A program made the position numbers and the translations under genes. Positions 25,197-34,402 of a stretch of 64,000 nt of DNA are shown here, piece by piece (the first letter of the stretch is position 1; every line of letters starts with the position of its first letter). This DNA comes from Oleiagrimonas sp963817755 (GTDB lineage Bacteria; Pseudomonadota; Gammaproteobacteria; Xanthomonadales; Rhodanobacteraceae), in NCBI GenBank assembly GCA_963817755.1, contig CAWFPB010000003.1:1116001-1180000 (forward strand). The letters run 5' to 3'. Below the pieces are notes generated by a model. It searched no databases. It had not been told where the DNA came from and saw only the letters and a program-made list of their open reading frames with translations.

Positions 25197-26996
25197 ATGC
25201 ATCCGGAAAACCTCCCCTGGTGGCGCCAGGCCCCCGTCAACCGCCGCAACTACCGCTGGGAAGAGCAGCAGGACTGCACCACGCTGGGCGAGTGGTGGCA
25301 CGGCGCCGCGATCTACCAGATCATGCCGTGGAGCTACAAGGACACCGACGACGACGGCCGCGGCGACATCAACGGCATCATCGACCGGCTCGACTACATC
25401 ACCTCGCTGGGCGTGGACGCGATCTGGCTGATGCCGCTGTACCCGTCCGGCGACGTCGACGCCGGCTACGACGTCAAGGACCTTTGCGCGATCGACCACA
25501 GCCTGGGCTCGATGGACGACTTCGACCGCCTGGTGCACCTGGCCCACCAGCGCGGGCTGCGGGTGATGCTGGACATGGTCTGGAGCCATACCTCCGACCA
25601 GCATCCGTGGTTCCGCGAAAGCCGCTCCGGGCGCGACAACCGCCGCGCCGACTGGTACGTCTGGGCCGATCCGAGCCCCGACGGCGGACCGCCCAACAAC
25701 TGGCCGGCGGTGTTCAACGGCTCGTCCGGCTGGCATTACGCACCCGAACGCAAGCAGTACTACTTTTCCAACTTCTTTCCCGGCCAGCCGGCCCTGAACT
25801 GGCACCAGCCGGAGGTCCGCGAGGCGATCCTGGACGTGGCGAGATTCTGGCTCGACCACGGCATCGACGGCATGCGCCTGGACGCGGTCAACTTCTACGC
25901 CCAGGATCCGCAGCTGCGCGACAACCCGCCGCGCGGCGCCGACGATCCCCCGCCGGACGGCTTCCAGGACGCCAACGAGGCCACCGGCCAGCGCCTGGTC
26001 AACAGCTTCAACCGCCCGGAGACGCTGGAATACCTCAAGCCGCTGCGCGAACTGGTCGACACCTATCCGGGCGTGGCCCTGCTGGGCGAAGTGGTGATGT
26101 GCGAGGACAGCATCACCGAGGCCTCCAGGTACACGCGCAACGGCACGTTGCTGCACATGGCCTATCACGCCGGCCTGCTGTTCGACGAACGCATCACCGC
26201 CACCCGCATGCGCGAGGTGGTGCGCAAGACCCTGGACACCTTCGGCCCCACCGGCAGCTGCTGGATCGTGGGCAACCACGACTTCGGCCGCATGAGCACG
26301 CGCTGGGGCGGCGACCGCTTTCCCTACCCGCACGGCTTCCGCCGCACCATCGCGGCCCTGCTGCTGGCGCTGCCCGGCGCGCTGTGCCTGTGGCAGGGCG
26401 ACGAGCTGGGCCTGCCCGAGGCGCGCGTGCCCGGGGACATCCCGCACGACCGACTGCGCGACCCGCTGGGCGAGGTCAACGGCCGCGGCCGCGACGGCGC
26501 GCGCACGCCGATGCCCTGGAACGACCATTCGCCCCACTGCGGCTTCTCGCGCTGCGAGCAGCCCTGGCTGCCGATCCCGCGCACCCACCGCGGGCTCAAT
26601 GCCGAGCGCCAGCAGCGCGACGCCCACTCGCTGCTCAACGACTGGCGCTCGCTGCTCAACTGGCATACTGCGCAGCCGGCGATGCGGGTCGGCAAGACCG
26701 ACCTCATCGAAGCCGACGAACCGTGGCTGGCGCTGCGCCGCAGCTACGCCGAGCAGACGTTGCTGTGCCTGTTCAACCTGGGCGACGACAGTGCCGAGAT
26801 CGACCTGCGTGCCTACACCGACCCGCAGCCGGTCAAGGGCTTGGGCTTCCCCGCCGAGCGGCTGACAGACAAACGCTTCCGGGTGGCCGCCTGGGGCGCG
26901 CTGATCGTCGACGTCAGCGCCGACCACGGCGCCACGCACGCAGTCACGCACGGCGTGGTCGAGGACGAGGACGAGGACGAGGATCCGGAAGCGTGA
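25197..26996 (+). CDS. GH13 alpha-glucosidase / trehalose synthase-like glycoside hydrolase
   Basis: A 599-residue cytoplasmic glycoside hydrolase of family 13. The catalytic residues are Asp229 (MRLDAVNF, nucleophile), Glu298 (LLGEVV, acid/base) and Asp362 (GNHDFGR). The barrel begins WWHGAAIYQIMPWSYKDTDDDGRGDINGI, typical of oligo-1,6-glucosidase, alpha-glucosidase and trehalose synthase subfamilies. It lacks the extra domains of trehalose synthase-maltokinase fusions. The C terminus ends in an unusual acidic tail (EDEDEDEDPEA) encoded by a short GAGGAC repeat. The start is ATG 25197 with AAGGA upstream; an ATG 39 bases earlier lacks conserved residues. Likely role: hydrolysis or transfer on malto- or isomalto-oligosaccharides, trehalose or sucrose. 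Confidence 0.88.
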   Translation: MHPENLPWWRQAPVNRRNYRWEEQQDCTTLGEWWHGAAIYQIMPWSYKDTDDDGRGDINGIIDRLDYITSLGVDAIWLMPLYPSGDVDAGYDVKDLCAIDHSLGSMDDFDRLVHLAHQRGLRVMLDMVWSHTSDQHPWFRESRSGRDNRRADWYVWADPSPDGGPPNNWPAVFNGSSGWHYAPERKQYYFSNFFPGQPALNWHQPEVREAILDVARFWLDHGIDGMRLDAVNFYAQDPQLRDNPPRGADDPPPDGFQDANEATGQRLVNSFNRPETLEYLKPLRELVDTYPGVALLGEVVMCEDSITEASRYTRNGTLLHMAYHAGLLFDERITATRMREVVRKTLDTFGPTGSCWIVGNHDFGRMSTRWGGDRFPYPHGFRRTIAALLLALPGALCLWQGDELGLPEARVPGDIPHDRLRDPLGEVNGRGRDGARTPMPWNDHSPHCGFSRCEQPWLPIPRTHRGLNAERQQRDAHSLLNDWRSLLNWHTAQPAMRVGKTDLIEADEPWLALRRSYAEQTLLCLFNLGDDSAEIDLRAYTDPQPVKGLGFPAERLTDKRFRVAAWGALIVDVSADHGATHAVTHGVVEDEDEDEDPEA

Positions 26997-26998
26997 AC

Positions 26999-27027
26999 CC
27001 GTGGCGCGGCCGGACGCCGCGCCACGG
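26999..27027. terminator. hairpin between convergent glucosidase and M1 peptidase genes
   Basis: CCGTGGCGCGG and CCGCGCCACGG form a perfect 11-bp stem with a 7-base loop, starting three bases after the glucosidase stop. There is no long T run. Its position between convergent genes fits a bidirectional terminator. Confidence 0.6.
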
Positions 27028-27033
27028 ATCGGG

Positions 27034-29010
27034 TCACTTGACCGTGAAGGTGTCGTTGGCCCGGTTGTTGTCCGGGATCACGTGGTCAGGGTCGATCACC
27101 GCCGAGACCACGCGCTTGCTGCCCGGCACCGGCACCTCGAAGCGATGGTGTTGCAACCAGGTCTCCACCGGCACCCGCACCCGCGTGTGGCTGCCGTCGG
27201 CGTAGTTCACCTGCAACGTGGACGGGAACACCATGCGGTCCAGGTTGGCCACGGTCACCAACGCGCCGTCGTCCGGCTTGCCGTGGACGTATTTCACGCC
27301 GGTCACCGCCAGGTCCAGCTTCCAGTTGTGCGCGAACCAGCCGCGCCAGAACCACGACAGGTCCGCGCCTGCGCCGCTGTCCATGGCGCGGAAGAAGTCC
27401 GAGGGCGAGGGGTGCTTGAACGCCCAGGCGTGCACGTAGCGGCGGAAGGCCACGTCGAAACGCTCGGGACCGAGGATCTGCTGGCGCAGCAGGTCCAGCC
27501 CCAGGGCCGGCTTGAAGTAGGTCACCGGATGGCGGTACTTCTCGCCGATCGCATCGGGCCGGGTCAGGATCGCCGGCGCCGCCGGGTCGTTCATCACCGC
27601 CTGGATCTCGTCGACCGGGTTGCCGCACTTGGGTGCGTACTCCCCGTCGCACTTGGGCGCGAACTTGCCGCCCTTGAAGTCCAGCGTGGCGCGCATGTCG
27701 ACGTAGGTGTTGAAGGCCTCGTCCATCCACGCATCGCGACGCTCATTGGAGCCGACGATCATCGGGAACCAGAAATGCCCGACCTCGTGGGTGGTCAGGC
27801 CGAACAGCTTCTTGCCGCCGATCTTCCACCAGTCCATGGCCAGCCCCGGGTATTCCATGCCGCCGACGGTGCCGCCCAGAGCCACCGCGTTGGGCCACGG
27901 ATAGGGGTACCAGCGCCGCGAGAAGTACTCGACGGTGTGCTTGACGTACTGCGTCGAATCCTGCCAGTGGCCCTTGCCGTGCAGGCTCTCGACCGGGTAC
28001 AGCGACATCGCCAGGGCGTGCTTGCCGCCAGGCAGGTCGATGCGCGCGGCGTCCCACACGAACGCCGCCGAGGCGCCGAAGGCCACGTCGCGGGTGTCGT
28101 GCATGCGGAAATGCCAGGTCTTGGTGCCCTTCGGCTGCGGACCGTGCACCGCCGCGGCGACTTCGGCCGGCGTGCGGATCATCACCGTGGCGTCGCTGTG
28201 GCGGGCCTTGGCCAGACGTTCGCGTTGCGTCTTGGTCAGCACCTGCCGGGGGTTCACCAGTTCGCCGGAGCCGGTCACGATCATGTTGGCCGGCACGGTC
28301 ACGCGATAGTCGATGTCACCGTACTCGAGGTAGAACTCGTTGTTGAGGTACGGCAGCGTGTCCCAGCCGCGCAGGTCGTCGTACACGGCCATGCGCGGGA
28401 ACCACTGGGCGATTTCGTAGACATCGCCGTTGTTGCTGTGGAACCACTGGGTGCGGCCGCCGAACTTGCCCGGCACGGTGTAGCTATAGACGATGCGCAG
28501 GCGCAGCTTGCCGTCCCTGGGCTTGAGGCCGAACGGCAGGTCCACGCGCATGCGCGTGTCGCTGATCTGGTAGTGCACTCGGTGGAAGGTCTTGCCGCGT
28601 GCGACCTCCACCGCGGCCAGCCGGTAGCCGTCCGTATGGTCGGTGGCGGCCGGTGCCTTGTCGCGCGTGAAATTGCCGCGCGCATCGCGGCGATACAGGT
28701 TCTGGTCCATCTGCAGCCACAGCATGTGCAGCGTGTCGGGGCTGTGGTTGGTGTAGGTGATGACCTCGCTGGCATGCAACGTCCGGTCGGACGTGTCCAG
28801 GCGCGCGCGGATCGCGTAGTCGGCGCGGTTCTGCCAGTAATCCGGGCCCGGCACGCCGCTGGCCGAGCGGTAGCGGTTGGCCGGATAGCGGTAGCTGTAC
28901 GGAGCAAAGGTCTTGAGCGGATCGAAGTGGCCCTGGGCGGCTGCCTGGGCGACACCGCAGAACAACGCCACGCATGCCAGGCATGCGGCGAATCGAGAAA
29001 CGGTTTTCAT
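27034..29010 (-). CDS. exported M1 family metallopeptidase (aminopeptidase N-like)
   Basis: A 658-residue zinc peptidase with a signal peptide (about 1-24, ...GVAQA-AAQ). The canonical gluzincin site is intact: His408-Glu409-x2-His412, 18 residues, then Glu431 (HEVGH ... MDEAFNTY). The N-terminal beta-sandwich (residues 45-250) and the substrate-binding GMEYPGLAM block, variant of GAMEN, are present. M1 enzymes remove N-terminal residues from peptides. It lies downstream of two tandem esterase genes on the same strand (58-base gap holding a hairpin), so co-transcription may be partial. Start ATG 29010 was chosen since it begins the signal peptide. Confidence 0.9.
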   Translation of the reverse strand: MKTVSRFAACLACVALFCGVAQAAAQGHFDPLKTFAPYSYRYPANRYRSASGVPGPDYWQNRADYAIRARLDTSDRTLHASEVITYTNHSPDTLHMLWLQMDQNLYRRDARGNFTRDKAPAATDHTDGYRLAAVEVARGKTFHRVHYQISDTRMRVDLPFGLKPRDGKLRLRIVYSYTVPGKFGGRTQWFHSNNGDVYEIAQWFPRMAVYDDLRGWDTLPYLNNEFYLEYGDIDYRVTVPANMIVTGSGELVNPRQVLTKTQRERLAKARHSDATVMIRTPAEVAAAVHGPQPKGTKTWHFRMHDTRDVAFGASAAFVWDAARIDLPGGKHALAMSLYPVESLHGKGHWQDSTQYVKHTVEYFSRRWYPYPWPNAVALGGTVGGMEYPGLAMDWWKIGGKKLFGLTTHEVGHFWFPMIVGSNERRDAWMDEAFNTYVDMRATLDFKGGKFAPKCDGEYAPKCGNPVDEIQAVMNDPAAPAILTRPDAIGEKYRHPVTYFKPALGLDLLRQQILGPERFDVAFRRYVHAWAFKHPSPSDFFRAMDSGAGADLSWFWRGWFAHNWKLDLAVTGVKYVHGKPDDGALVTVANLDRMVFPSTLQVNYADGSHTRVRVPVETWLQHHRFEVPVPGSKRVVSAVIDPDHVIPDNNRANDTFTVK

Positions 29011-29033
29011 GCTGTGGAATCCCCTATGGAGAA

Positions 29034-29062
29034 GCGGACGCCGGTCCACCGCCGGCGTCCGC
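29034..29062 (-). terminator. hairpin after second esterase gene
   Basis: GCGGACGCCGG and CCGGCGTCCGC arms (11 bp, 7-base loop) sit between the esterase stop and the M1 peptidase start on the minus strand. A pyrimidine-rich tract, not a strict T run, follows. It could act as a terminator or attenuator. Confidence 0.5.
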
Positions 29063-29068
29063 CGCGGA

Positions 29069-30733
29069 TCACGGAGTGACCGTCTGGAAGGCCGTCGGGA
29101 TTTTCGCCCCCGGTCGGGCCACGTGGTACATCTGCCAGGCGATGTCCTTGAGCAGCCAGTCGCGATCGGTGCCCTTCACGTACATGTCGAAATGCGTGCG
29201 TCCCGGCAGGAAATGGAACGCAGCCTTGGCACCGAGGCCGTCCATGACCGCCTTGAGCTTGCGCGCCGCACCGTTCAGGTAGAACGTATCGGCGGTGCCC
29301 ACGTAGAGGTGGATCTTGCCGTTCAGATACGGCTTGAGCTGTTTCCAGTGGGTCTTGATGCGGTACGCGATGTCGTAGTGGTCGCGCCAGTAGTCGACCA
29401 CTTTCGGATTCACCGCACCGGTCGCGCGGTTGAACATTTGCTGCGGACGACCGTCCTTGCCGCGCGGCGAGAACACCCATTCGAAGGACGCCATCTGGCC
29501 ACCGTAGGGACCGAGCACGCGTTCGAGCTGGGCGAACTGCCGGAACGTGGCGATGACCTTGCCCTTGTCGCGCACCAGCGGGTACGGGGTGCCGTCCGGC
29601 TTCTCGTACACGTTGGCATGCGGCGCATACAGGTCCACGCCGGTGAAATCATGGAAATCGCTGGGATCGGGCGAGGTCGGCCAGGTACCGCCGAAGACCT
29701 TCGGGTAGCGCACCTGCAGCCACAGCGTGGCCCAGCCGCCGGAGGAATGACCGGTCAGGAAGCGTCCGCTGGCACGCCCGTCCATGCGGTATTCGTGCTC
29801 CAGGCGCGGGATCAGCTCGGTGGTCAGCGCCGTGCCCCAGGGGCCGTTGTTGACCGAGTCGGCGAACTCGTGCGTGCCGGTCGGGCTGGATTCGTCCAGG
29901 AACACCCAGATCATCGGCGGCATCTGGCCGTCGGCCATGGCCTGCCAGACCTTTGCGGCCGAAAACGACTCCGTCGCCAGATCGCCGCCAAACCCGTGGG
30001 TATGGTACGCGGTCGGATAGTGCCGGCCGGTGTGCTTGTCGTAGCCGGGCGGCAGCAGCACCCAGCCACGCATGTGAATCGGGCGGCCCCAGAACGCGGT
30101 CAGTGCCGGACTGACGAAATCGATGGCGCGGGCATGGGCGTGGGCCGCATCCAGCGCCTTCTGCATCGATCCGCGACGCTCTGCCGGAAGCATGGAAGGC
30201 GCCTGCCAGGCCTCAAAGCGCGGACCCAGCACGCGGCTCAGGTGCAAGTCGGGCACCGAGGCCTCGCGGCCGCCCAGGTGCACGGTGACCACCGGGCCCA
30301 CCACGTCGCCCTTGCCGCGGCCGCTGTAGTTGTAGTCGTGGTTGGTATCCAGCACCGCCTGCATGGCGTAGTCGCCCGGGGCCAGCGCCGAGAATCCCTT
30401 GGGGAACGCCATGGTGTCGGCGTCGAACTCGACCGCACCGCCGGGCATCAGGTGCGTGACCTCGACGGCCGCGACCGCGGTGCGGGTCGGGTGGAAGGGA
30501 CTGGTGTCGATGCGCTTGACGTCACCGCCGTGGGCCTGGGCCTTGGCCGTGCGCAGCGGCATGGCGAAGACCAGAAGGCGACCGGACACCGTGTGCTTGA
30601 CGCTCATGTCCAGCGACACGCGAAGCAGCTGGTTGGGCCGCGGCGCCATCTGCGGTCGCTTGGCCTGTGTTGCGAACGGAATCAGCAGGGCCAGCAGCAG
30701 CGGCACCGCGAACGTGCGGAGATATCGTTTCAT
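29069..30733 (-). CDS. exported esterase D-like alpha/beta hydrolase, tandem paralogue 2
   Basis: A 554-residue protein with a signal peptide (about 1-24). After a beta-rich N-terminal region of about 190 residues comes an alpha/beta-hydrolase domain of the putative esterase (feruloyl esterase/antigen 85-like) family, with the nucleophile serine in GHSSGG and a C-terminal histidine in LPGRTHFDMY. It is strongly similar to the next gene upstream on this strand, so the pair arose by duplication. The block GTHEFADSVNNGPWGTALTTEL is the same in both. It probably hydrolyses an ester in the periplasm or outside the cell. The start at ATG 30733 follows the AGGAC element of the leader. Confidence 0.85.
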   Translation of the reverse strand: MKRYLRTFAVPLLLALLIPFATQAKRPQMAPRPNQLLRVSLDMSVKHTVSGRLLVFAMPLRTAKAQAHGGDVKRIDTSPFHPTRTAVAAVEVTHLMPGGAVEFDADTMAFPKGFSALAPGDYAMQAVLDTNHDYNYSGRGKGDVVGPVVTVHLGGREASVPDLHLSRVLGPRFEAWQAPSMLPAERRGSMQKALDAAHAHARAIDFVSPALTAFWGRPIHMRGWVLLPPGYDKHTGRHYPTAYHTHGFGGDLATESFSAAKVWQAMADGQMPPMIWVFLDESSPTGTHEFADSVNNGPWGTALTTELIPRLEHEYRMDGRASGRFLTGHSSGGWATLWLQVRYPKVFGGTWPTSPDPSDFHDFTGVDLYAPHANVYEKPDGTPYPLVRDKGKVIATFRQFAQLERVLGPYGGQMASFEWVFSPRGKDGRPQQMFNRATGAVNPKVVDYWRDHYDIAYRIKTHWKQLKPYLNGKIHLYVGTADTFYLNGAARKLKAVMDGLGAKAAFHFLPGRTHFDMYVKGTDRDWLLKDIAWQMYHVARPGAKIPTAFQTVTP

Positions 30734-30853
30734 GAGGTCCTCCCAGGGTGAACCCGGCCATTGTGGCCCCTGCCCGCCTGACATGCACACATCCGAAAGT
30801 CATGGTTCCGCGCAGGGCCTGCAAGGCGCGATTCCGCGCCCGGCGCGAAGGCG

Positions 30854-32515
30854 CTAGCGAGTGCCGGACCGCAGGACATCGGCCTCCGGGATCTTTGCCG
30901 AAGGGCGCGCGACCTTGTACATCTGCCAGGCAATGACCTTGTCCAGCCAGTACCGGTCCTTGCCGCGGGCATACACTGCATGGGTCCGCCCCGGCAGGAA
31001 ATGGAAGTCGGATTTCGCGCCGAGGGCGTCGAGCACGGCCTGGAGCCTGTGTGCGGGGCCGTCCAGGTAGAACGTGTCCGCGCTGCCGACGAACAGGTGG
31101 ATCTTGCCGTCCAGATACGGCTTGAGCTGCTTCCAGCGGGTCCGGATGCGGTAAGCGATGTCGTAGTGGTCGCGCCAGTAGCGCGCCACCGCCGGATCGA
31201 CCGCACCGGTGTCGCGATCGAACAGCGGTTCGGGCCGGCCGTCCCGGCCGCGTGGCGAGAACACCCATTCGAACGACGCGTCCTGGCCACCGTAGGGCGC
31301 CATGACCCGCTCCAGTTTCGCCAGTTGCTCGGCGGTGGCGTAGACCTTGCCCTTCACGCGCATCGCCGGCCAGGGCGCGCCGTCGGGCTTGTGATAGATG
31401 TTGGCGTGCGGGGCGTACAGGTCCGGCCCCATGAAATCGCTGAAATCGACGGGATCGGGCGCGGCCGGCCAGGTGCCGCCGAAGATCCTCGGGTAGCGCA
31501 CCTGCAGCCACAGGGCGGCCCATCCGCCGGAGGAATGGCCGGTCAGGAAGCGGCCGGCGGGGCGCGCGTCCATGCGGTATTCGGATTCCAGTTTCGGGAT
31601 CAGCTCGGTGGTCAGCGCCGTGCCCCAGGGGCCGTTGTTGACCGAGTCGGCAAACTCGTGGGTGCCGGTCGGGCTGGACTCGTCCAGGAACACGTCGATC
31701 ATCGGCGGGGTGGCGCCGCTGGCCATCAGTTTCCAGGCGACGGCTGCGCGATGGGTCAGGGTAACCAGAGTGCCGGTGAACGCCTGCGAGCGATACACCG
31801 TCGGATAGCGGCGATGCGGGTGGCGGGCATAGCCGGGCGGCAGCAGCACCCAGCCGCGCATGTGGATCGTGCGCCCCCAGAACGCGCTCAGCACCGGGCT
31901 GACGAAGTCGATGGCGCGGCTGTGCGCGCGGGCTGCGTCAAGCATCGCCTGCCGCCGGGCGCGCTGCTTGGCGGGGGTGCGCGGCCGCACTTTCCAGGCC
32001 TTCGCCACCGGGGCAGGGTTGGCGTGCAGCACCAGCTCGGGCACGCCGGCATGCCCGCCCAGGGGCACGCGGATGACCGTGCTGACCAGCGTGTTGGCGT
32101 CCCGCCCCCGGTAGCCGGACAGGCCATCGGTATCCAGCACCGCCTGGACGTGGTACCGCCCGGGCGCCAGCCTCGAAAACGGTCGCGGAAACGCCAGCGT
32201 GTCCGCATCCATCACCACCGATCCCCCGGGCGCCAGATGCCGGACATGCATGGCGGCGACCGCGTTGCGGTCCGAATCCAGGGATCGGATGTAGACATTC
32301 CGGACCGGCCGGCCCCGTGCCTTGCCCGAATCTTGCTCCACGGCATCGACGAACACCAGCAGGCGACCGGACACGGCGTGCCGGACGTGCGGCCCGAGCC
32401 GGACGCGGAACCACTGCGGACCGCGTGCGTGCGCATTCCCGGCACCGGCGCGGGCAGCGGGCACGCACACCAGGGCCAGGGCAACCGCGATCACCAATCG
32501 TTGCATTGTAGACAT
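30854..32515 (-). CDS. exported esterase D-like alpha/beta hydrolase, tandem paralogue 1
   Basis: A 553-residue paralogue of the downstream esterase with the same layout: signal peptide (about 1-23), beta-rich N-terminal region, then a hydrolase domain with GHSSGG nucleophile elbow and LPGRTHAVY near the end. Some substrate-side positions differ, for instance the residues after MIDVFLDESS are conserved while the loop FGGDLATES in the partner becomes FTGTLVTLT here. The pair may therefore have diverged in substrate. It lies first in the group of three minus-strand genes esterase-esterase-M1 peptidase. ATG 32506 is an alternative start three codons in. Confidence 0.85.
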   Translation of the reverse strand: MSTMQRLVIAVALALVCVPAARAGAGNAHARGPQWFRVRLGPHVRHAVSGRLLVFVDAVEQDSGKARGRPVRNVYIRSLDSDRNAVAAMHVRHLAPGGSVVMDADTLAFPRPFSRLAPGRYHVQAVLDTDGLSGYRGRDANTLVSTVIRVPLGGHAGVPELVLHANPAPVAKAWKVRPRTPAKQRARRQAMLDAARAHSRAIDFVSPVLSAFWGRTIHMRGWVLLPPGYARHPHRRYPTVYRSQAFTGTLVTLTHRAAVAWKLMASGATPPMIDVFLDESSPTGTHEFADSVNNGPWGTALTTELIPKLESEYRMDARPAGRFLTGHSSGGWAALWLQVRYPRIFGGTWPAAPDPVDFSDFMGPDLYAPHANIYHKPDGAPWPAMRVKGKVYATAEQLAKLERVMAPYGGQDASFEWVFSPRGRDGRPEPLFDRDTGAVDPAVARYWRDHYDIAYRIRTRWKQLKPYLDGKIHLFVGSADTFYLDGPAHRLQAVLDALGAKSDFHFLPGRTHAVYARGKDRYWLDKVIAWQMYKVARPSAKIPEADVLRSGTR

Positions 32516-32656
32516 GCATTCTCCCCCACGTTCCGACCGATCCTAGTGCCCGGCGGCCCGCATCTCCAGTTCACCGATCACAACGCCGACCCCGGCGCTG
32601 GCGTTAGAATCACACCAGGACGAACCCCGACGGTTCTTCGCCAACGAGTTTCCCGC

Positions 32657-33310
32657 ATGCAGACCCGGACCGACAGCATCGACCTCGAGGACCCCGCGCA
32701 ATCGGGCGTGTTCCTGGTCACCGACGAGGACCTGCAGATGGTCGCGCAGGCGACGCATGCGCCCAGCACCTGCGTGCGCAGCGTGGACCTGGCCACCTGC
32801 GTCGACCGCGTTTCGGCGGTGGCGGCCCTGGACCATGCCCTGGAAGCACCCGGCGGCAGCAGCCCGCGCTGGGACGCCCTGGGCGAGCGCCTGCACGACC
32901 TGTCCTGGCTGCCGGCCCAGGGTTACGTGCTGATGCTCGACGGCGCACACGACCTGCGCGCGTCCAGCCCGCACGATTTCGACATGCTGCTGGACGTGCT
33001 TGACGATGCCGCGGCCGGGTGGGCCCAGGCGCAGATTCCATTCTTCTGCTTCGTGGCCCTGCCCTCGTCACCGACCGGTGACGCCAATGCCGATGAGACC
33101 TTCCACCTGCACGGCAATTTCGTCGAACTGAACCAGCTGCTGAAGCTGACCGGTATCTGCGACAGCGGCGGCGCCGGCAAGGCTCTGGTCGCTTCCGGCG
33201 CGGTCCGGGTCGACGGCCACACCGAACTGCGCAAGACCTGCAAGATTCGCGCGGGTCAGCACGTCGATGTCGATGGGCGGCACATCCGGGTCCTCGCCGA
33301 TTCAGGCTGA
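32657..33310 (+). CDS. barstar-like domain fused to S4-type RNA-binding domain (YbcJ-like)
   Basis: A 217-residue protein with two recognisable parts in one uninterrupted frame. Residues 10-135 resemble the barstar (barnase-inhibitor) family: SSPRWDALGERLHDLSWLPAQGYVLMLDGAHDL and a terminal IPFFCFVALP strand. Residues 147-217 match the small S4 RNA-binding proteins YbcJ/YaaA: FVELNQLLKLTGICDSGGAGKALVASGAVRVDGHTELRKTCKIRAGQ. The linker has no in-frame ATG, so they are not two normally started genes; a GTG inside FVAL is the only internal candidate. Barstar binds extracellular RNases in their producers; S4 domains bind structured RNA. Combined function is unknown. Start ATG 32657 has only a weak ribosome-binding site. 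Confidence 0.8.
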   Translation: MQTRTDSIDLEDPAQSGVFLVTDEDLQMVAQATHAPSTCVRSVDLATCVDRVSAVAALDHALEAPGGSSPRWDALGERLHDLSWLPAQGYVLMLDGAHDLRASSPHDFDMLLDVLDDAAAGWAQAQIPFFCFVALPSSPTGDANADETFHLHGNFVELNQLLKLTGICDSGGAGKALVASGAVRVDGHTELRKTCKIRAGQHVDVDGRHIRVLADSG

Positions 33311-33381
33311 AACGACGCTCGGGCCGCGGAAAACGCTAGCATGTGCGCCTGACATGCGTTGACTGCCTACTGCGCCTTCCG

Positions 33382-34345
33382 ATGACCACGACCCCGCCCC
33401 TGCCCGACAACCTCGATGCCGCCGCCGACCTGCTGGCCCATGGCGGCCTGGTCGCGTTCCCCACCGAGACCGTCTACGGGCTGGGCGCCAATGCGCTGGA
33501 TCCGGCAGCCGTGGCACGCATCTACGCGGTCAAGCAACGCCCGCGCTCCAGCCCGCTGATCGTCCACGTACCCGATGTCGCCGCCGCCCTCGGGGTGGTT
33601 TCCGAGTGGCCGGACGCGGCACAGCGACTGGCCGATGCGTTCTGGCCCGGGCCGCTGACCCTGGTCCTGCCGCGCCATCCGCAACTGCCCGACCTGCTGA
33701 CCGCCGGCGGCAACTGGGTCGGCGTGCGCGTACCCGCGCATCCCGTGGCCCGCGCGCTGCTGCAGCGCGCCGGCGTGCCGGTGGCGGCGCCCAGCGCCAA
33801 CCGCTTCATGCAGCTGTCGCCGACCACCGCCGAGCACGTGCGGGAAGGACTGGGCGATGCCGTGGACGCTGATCGTGGACGGCGGCGCTTGCACGGTCGG
33901 CATCGAGTCGACCGTGGTCGCGCTGTACCCGGAAGGCCCGGTGCTGCTGCGTCCCGGCGGTATCGGCCGCGCGCAGCTGGAGCAGGTACTGGGCCGCACC
34001 GTCGCCCTGCCCGACACCCCCGCCCCGGGCCAGGCCCACGCCGCGCCCGGCATGCATCCGCGCCATTACAGCCCTCGCACGCGCACGCTGGTGGCGCTGC
34101 CGGGCGTGGCGCTGCCGCCCGGACGCGGTGCGCTGGTCAGCCACCGGCTGGACGCCTTCGCGCCCGCCCCCGGCGTACGTGGCGTGGCCATGCCGGCCAA
34201 CGCCGCCGCCTATGCACACGCGCTCTATGCCACGCTGCACGCGCTGGACGGCGAGGGCCTGGACTGGATCGGCCTGGACCTGCCGCCCGACGAGTCCGAC
34301 TGGCAGGCTCTTCGCGACCGCATGACCCGCGCCGCCGCCGACTGA
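33382..34345 (+). pseudogene. sua5: Sua5/YrdC/TsaC-type threonylcarbamoyl-AMP synthase, frameshifted
   Basis: The two halves of a Sua5 protein are in different frames. Frame one runs from ATG 33382 to about 33867 and holds the YrdC core (GGLVAFPTETVYGLGANA, KQRPRSSPLIVHV, APSANRFMQLSPTTAEHV). The second frame resumes at 33869 (LIVDGGACTVGIESTVV) and runs to a stop at 34343-34345, with the Sua5 C-terminal domain (HPRHYSPRTRTLVALPG). Removing one G at about 33868 restores a 320-residue protein of normal Sua5 length. Sua5/TsaC makes the precursor of the t6A tRNA modification, usually essential unless a second yrdC exists. A sequencing indel is therefore as likely as inactivation. Confidence 0.82.
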
Positions 34346-34402
34346 ACTTGCATCGGCGGTGCCCGCCCCCATGCTGGGGGAAGCCTCGCCACCGGTTTCG
34401 AC

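Noticed and set aside
25197..26996. Trehalose synthase identity for the GH13 protein
   Set aside because: Catalytic motifs are shared by several GH13 subfamilies, so only a broad call is given.
32657..33310. Two separate genes (barstar and S4 protein)
   Set aside because: The frame is continuous with no stop and no in-frame ATG at the junction. I annotate a fusion and list the split as a refutation route.
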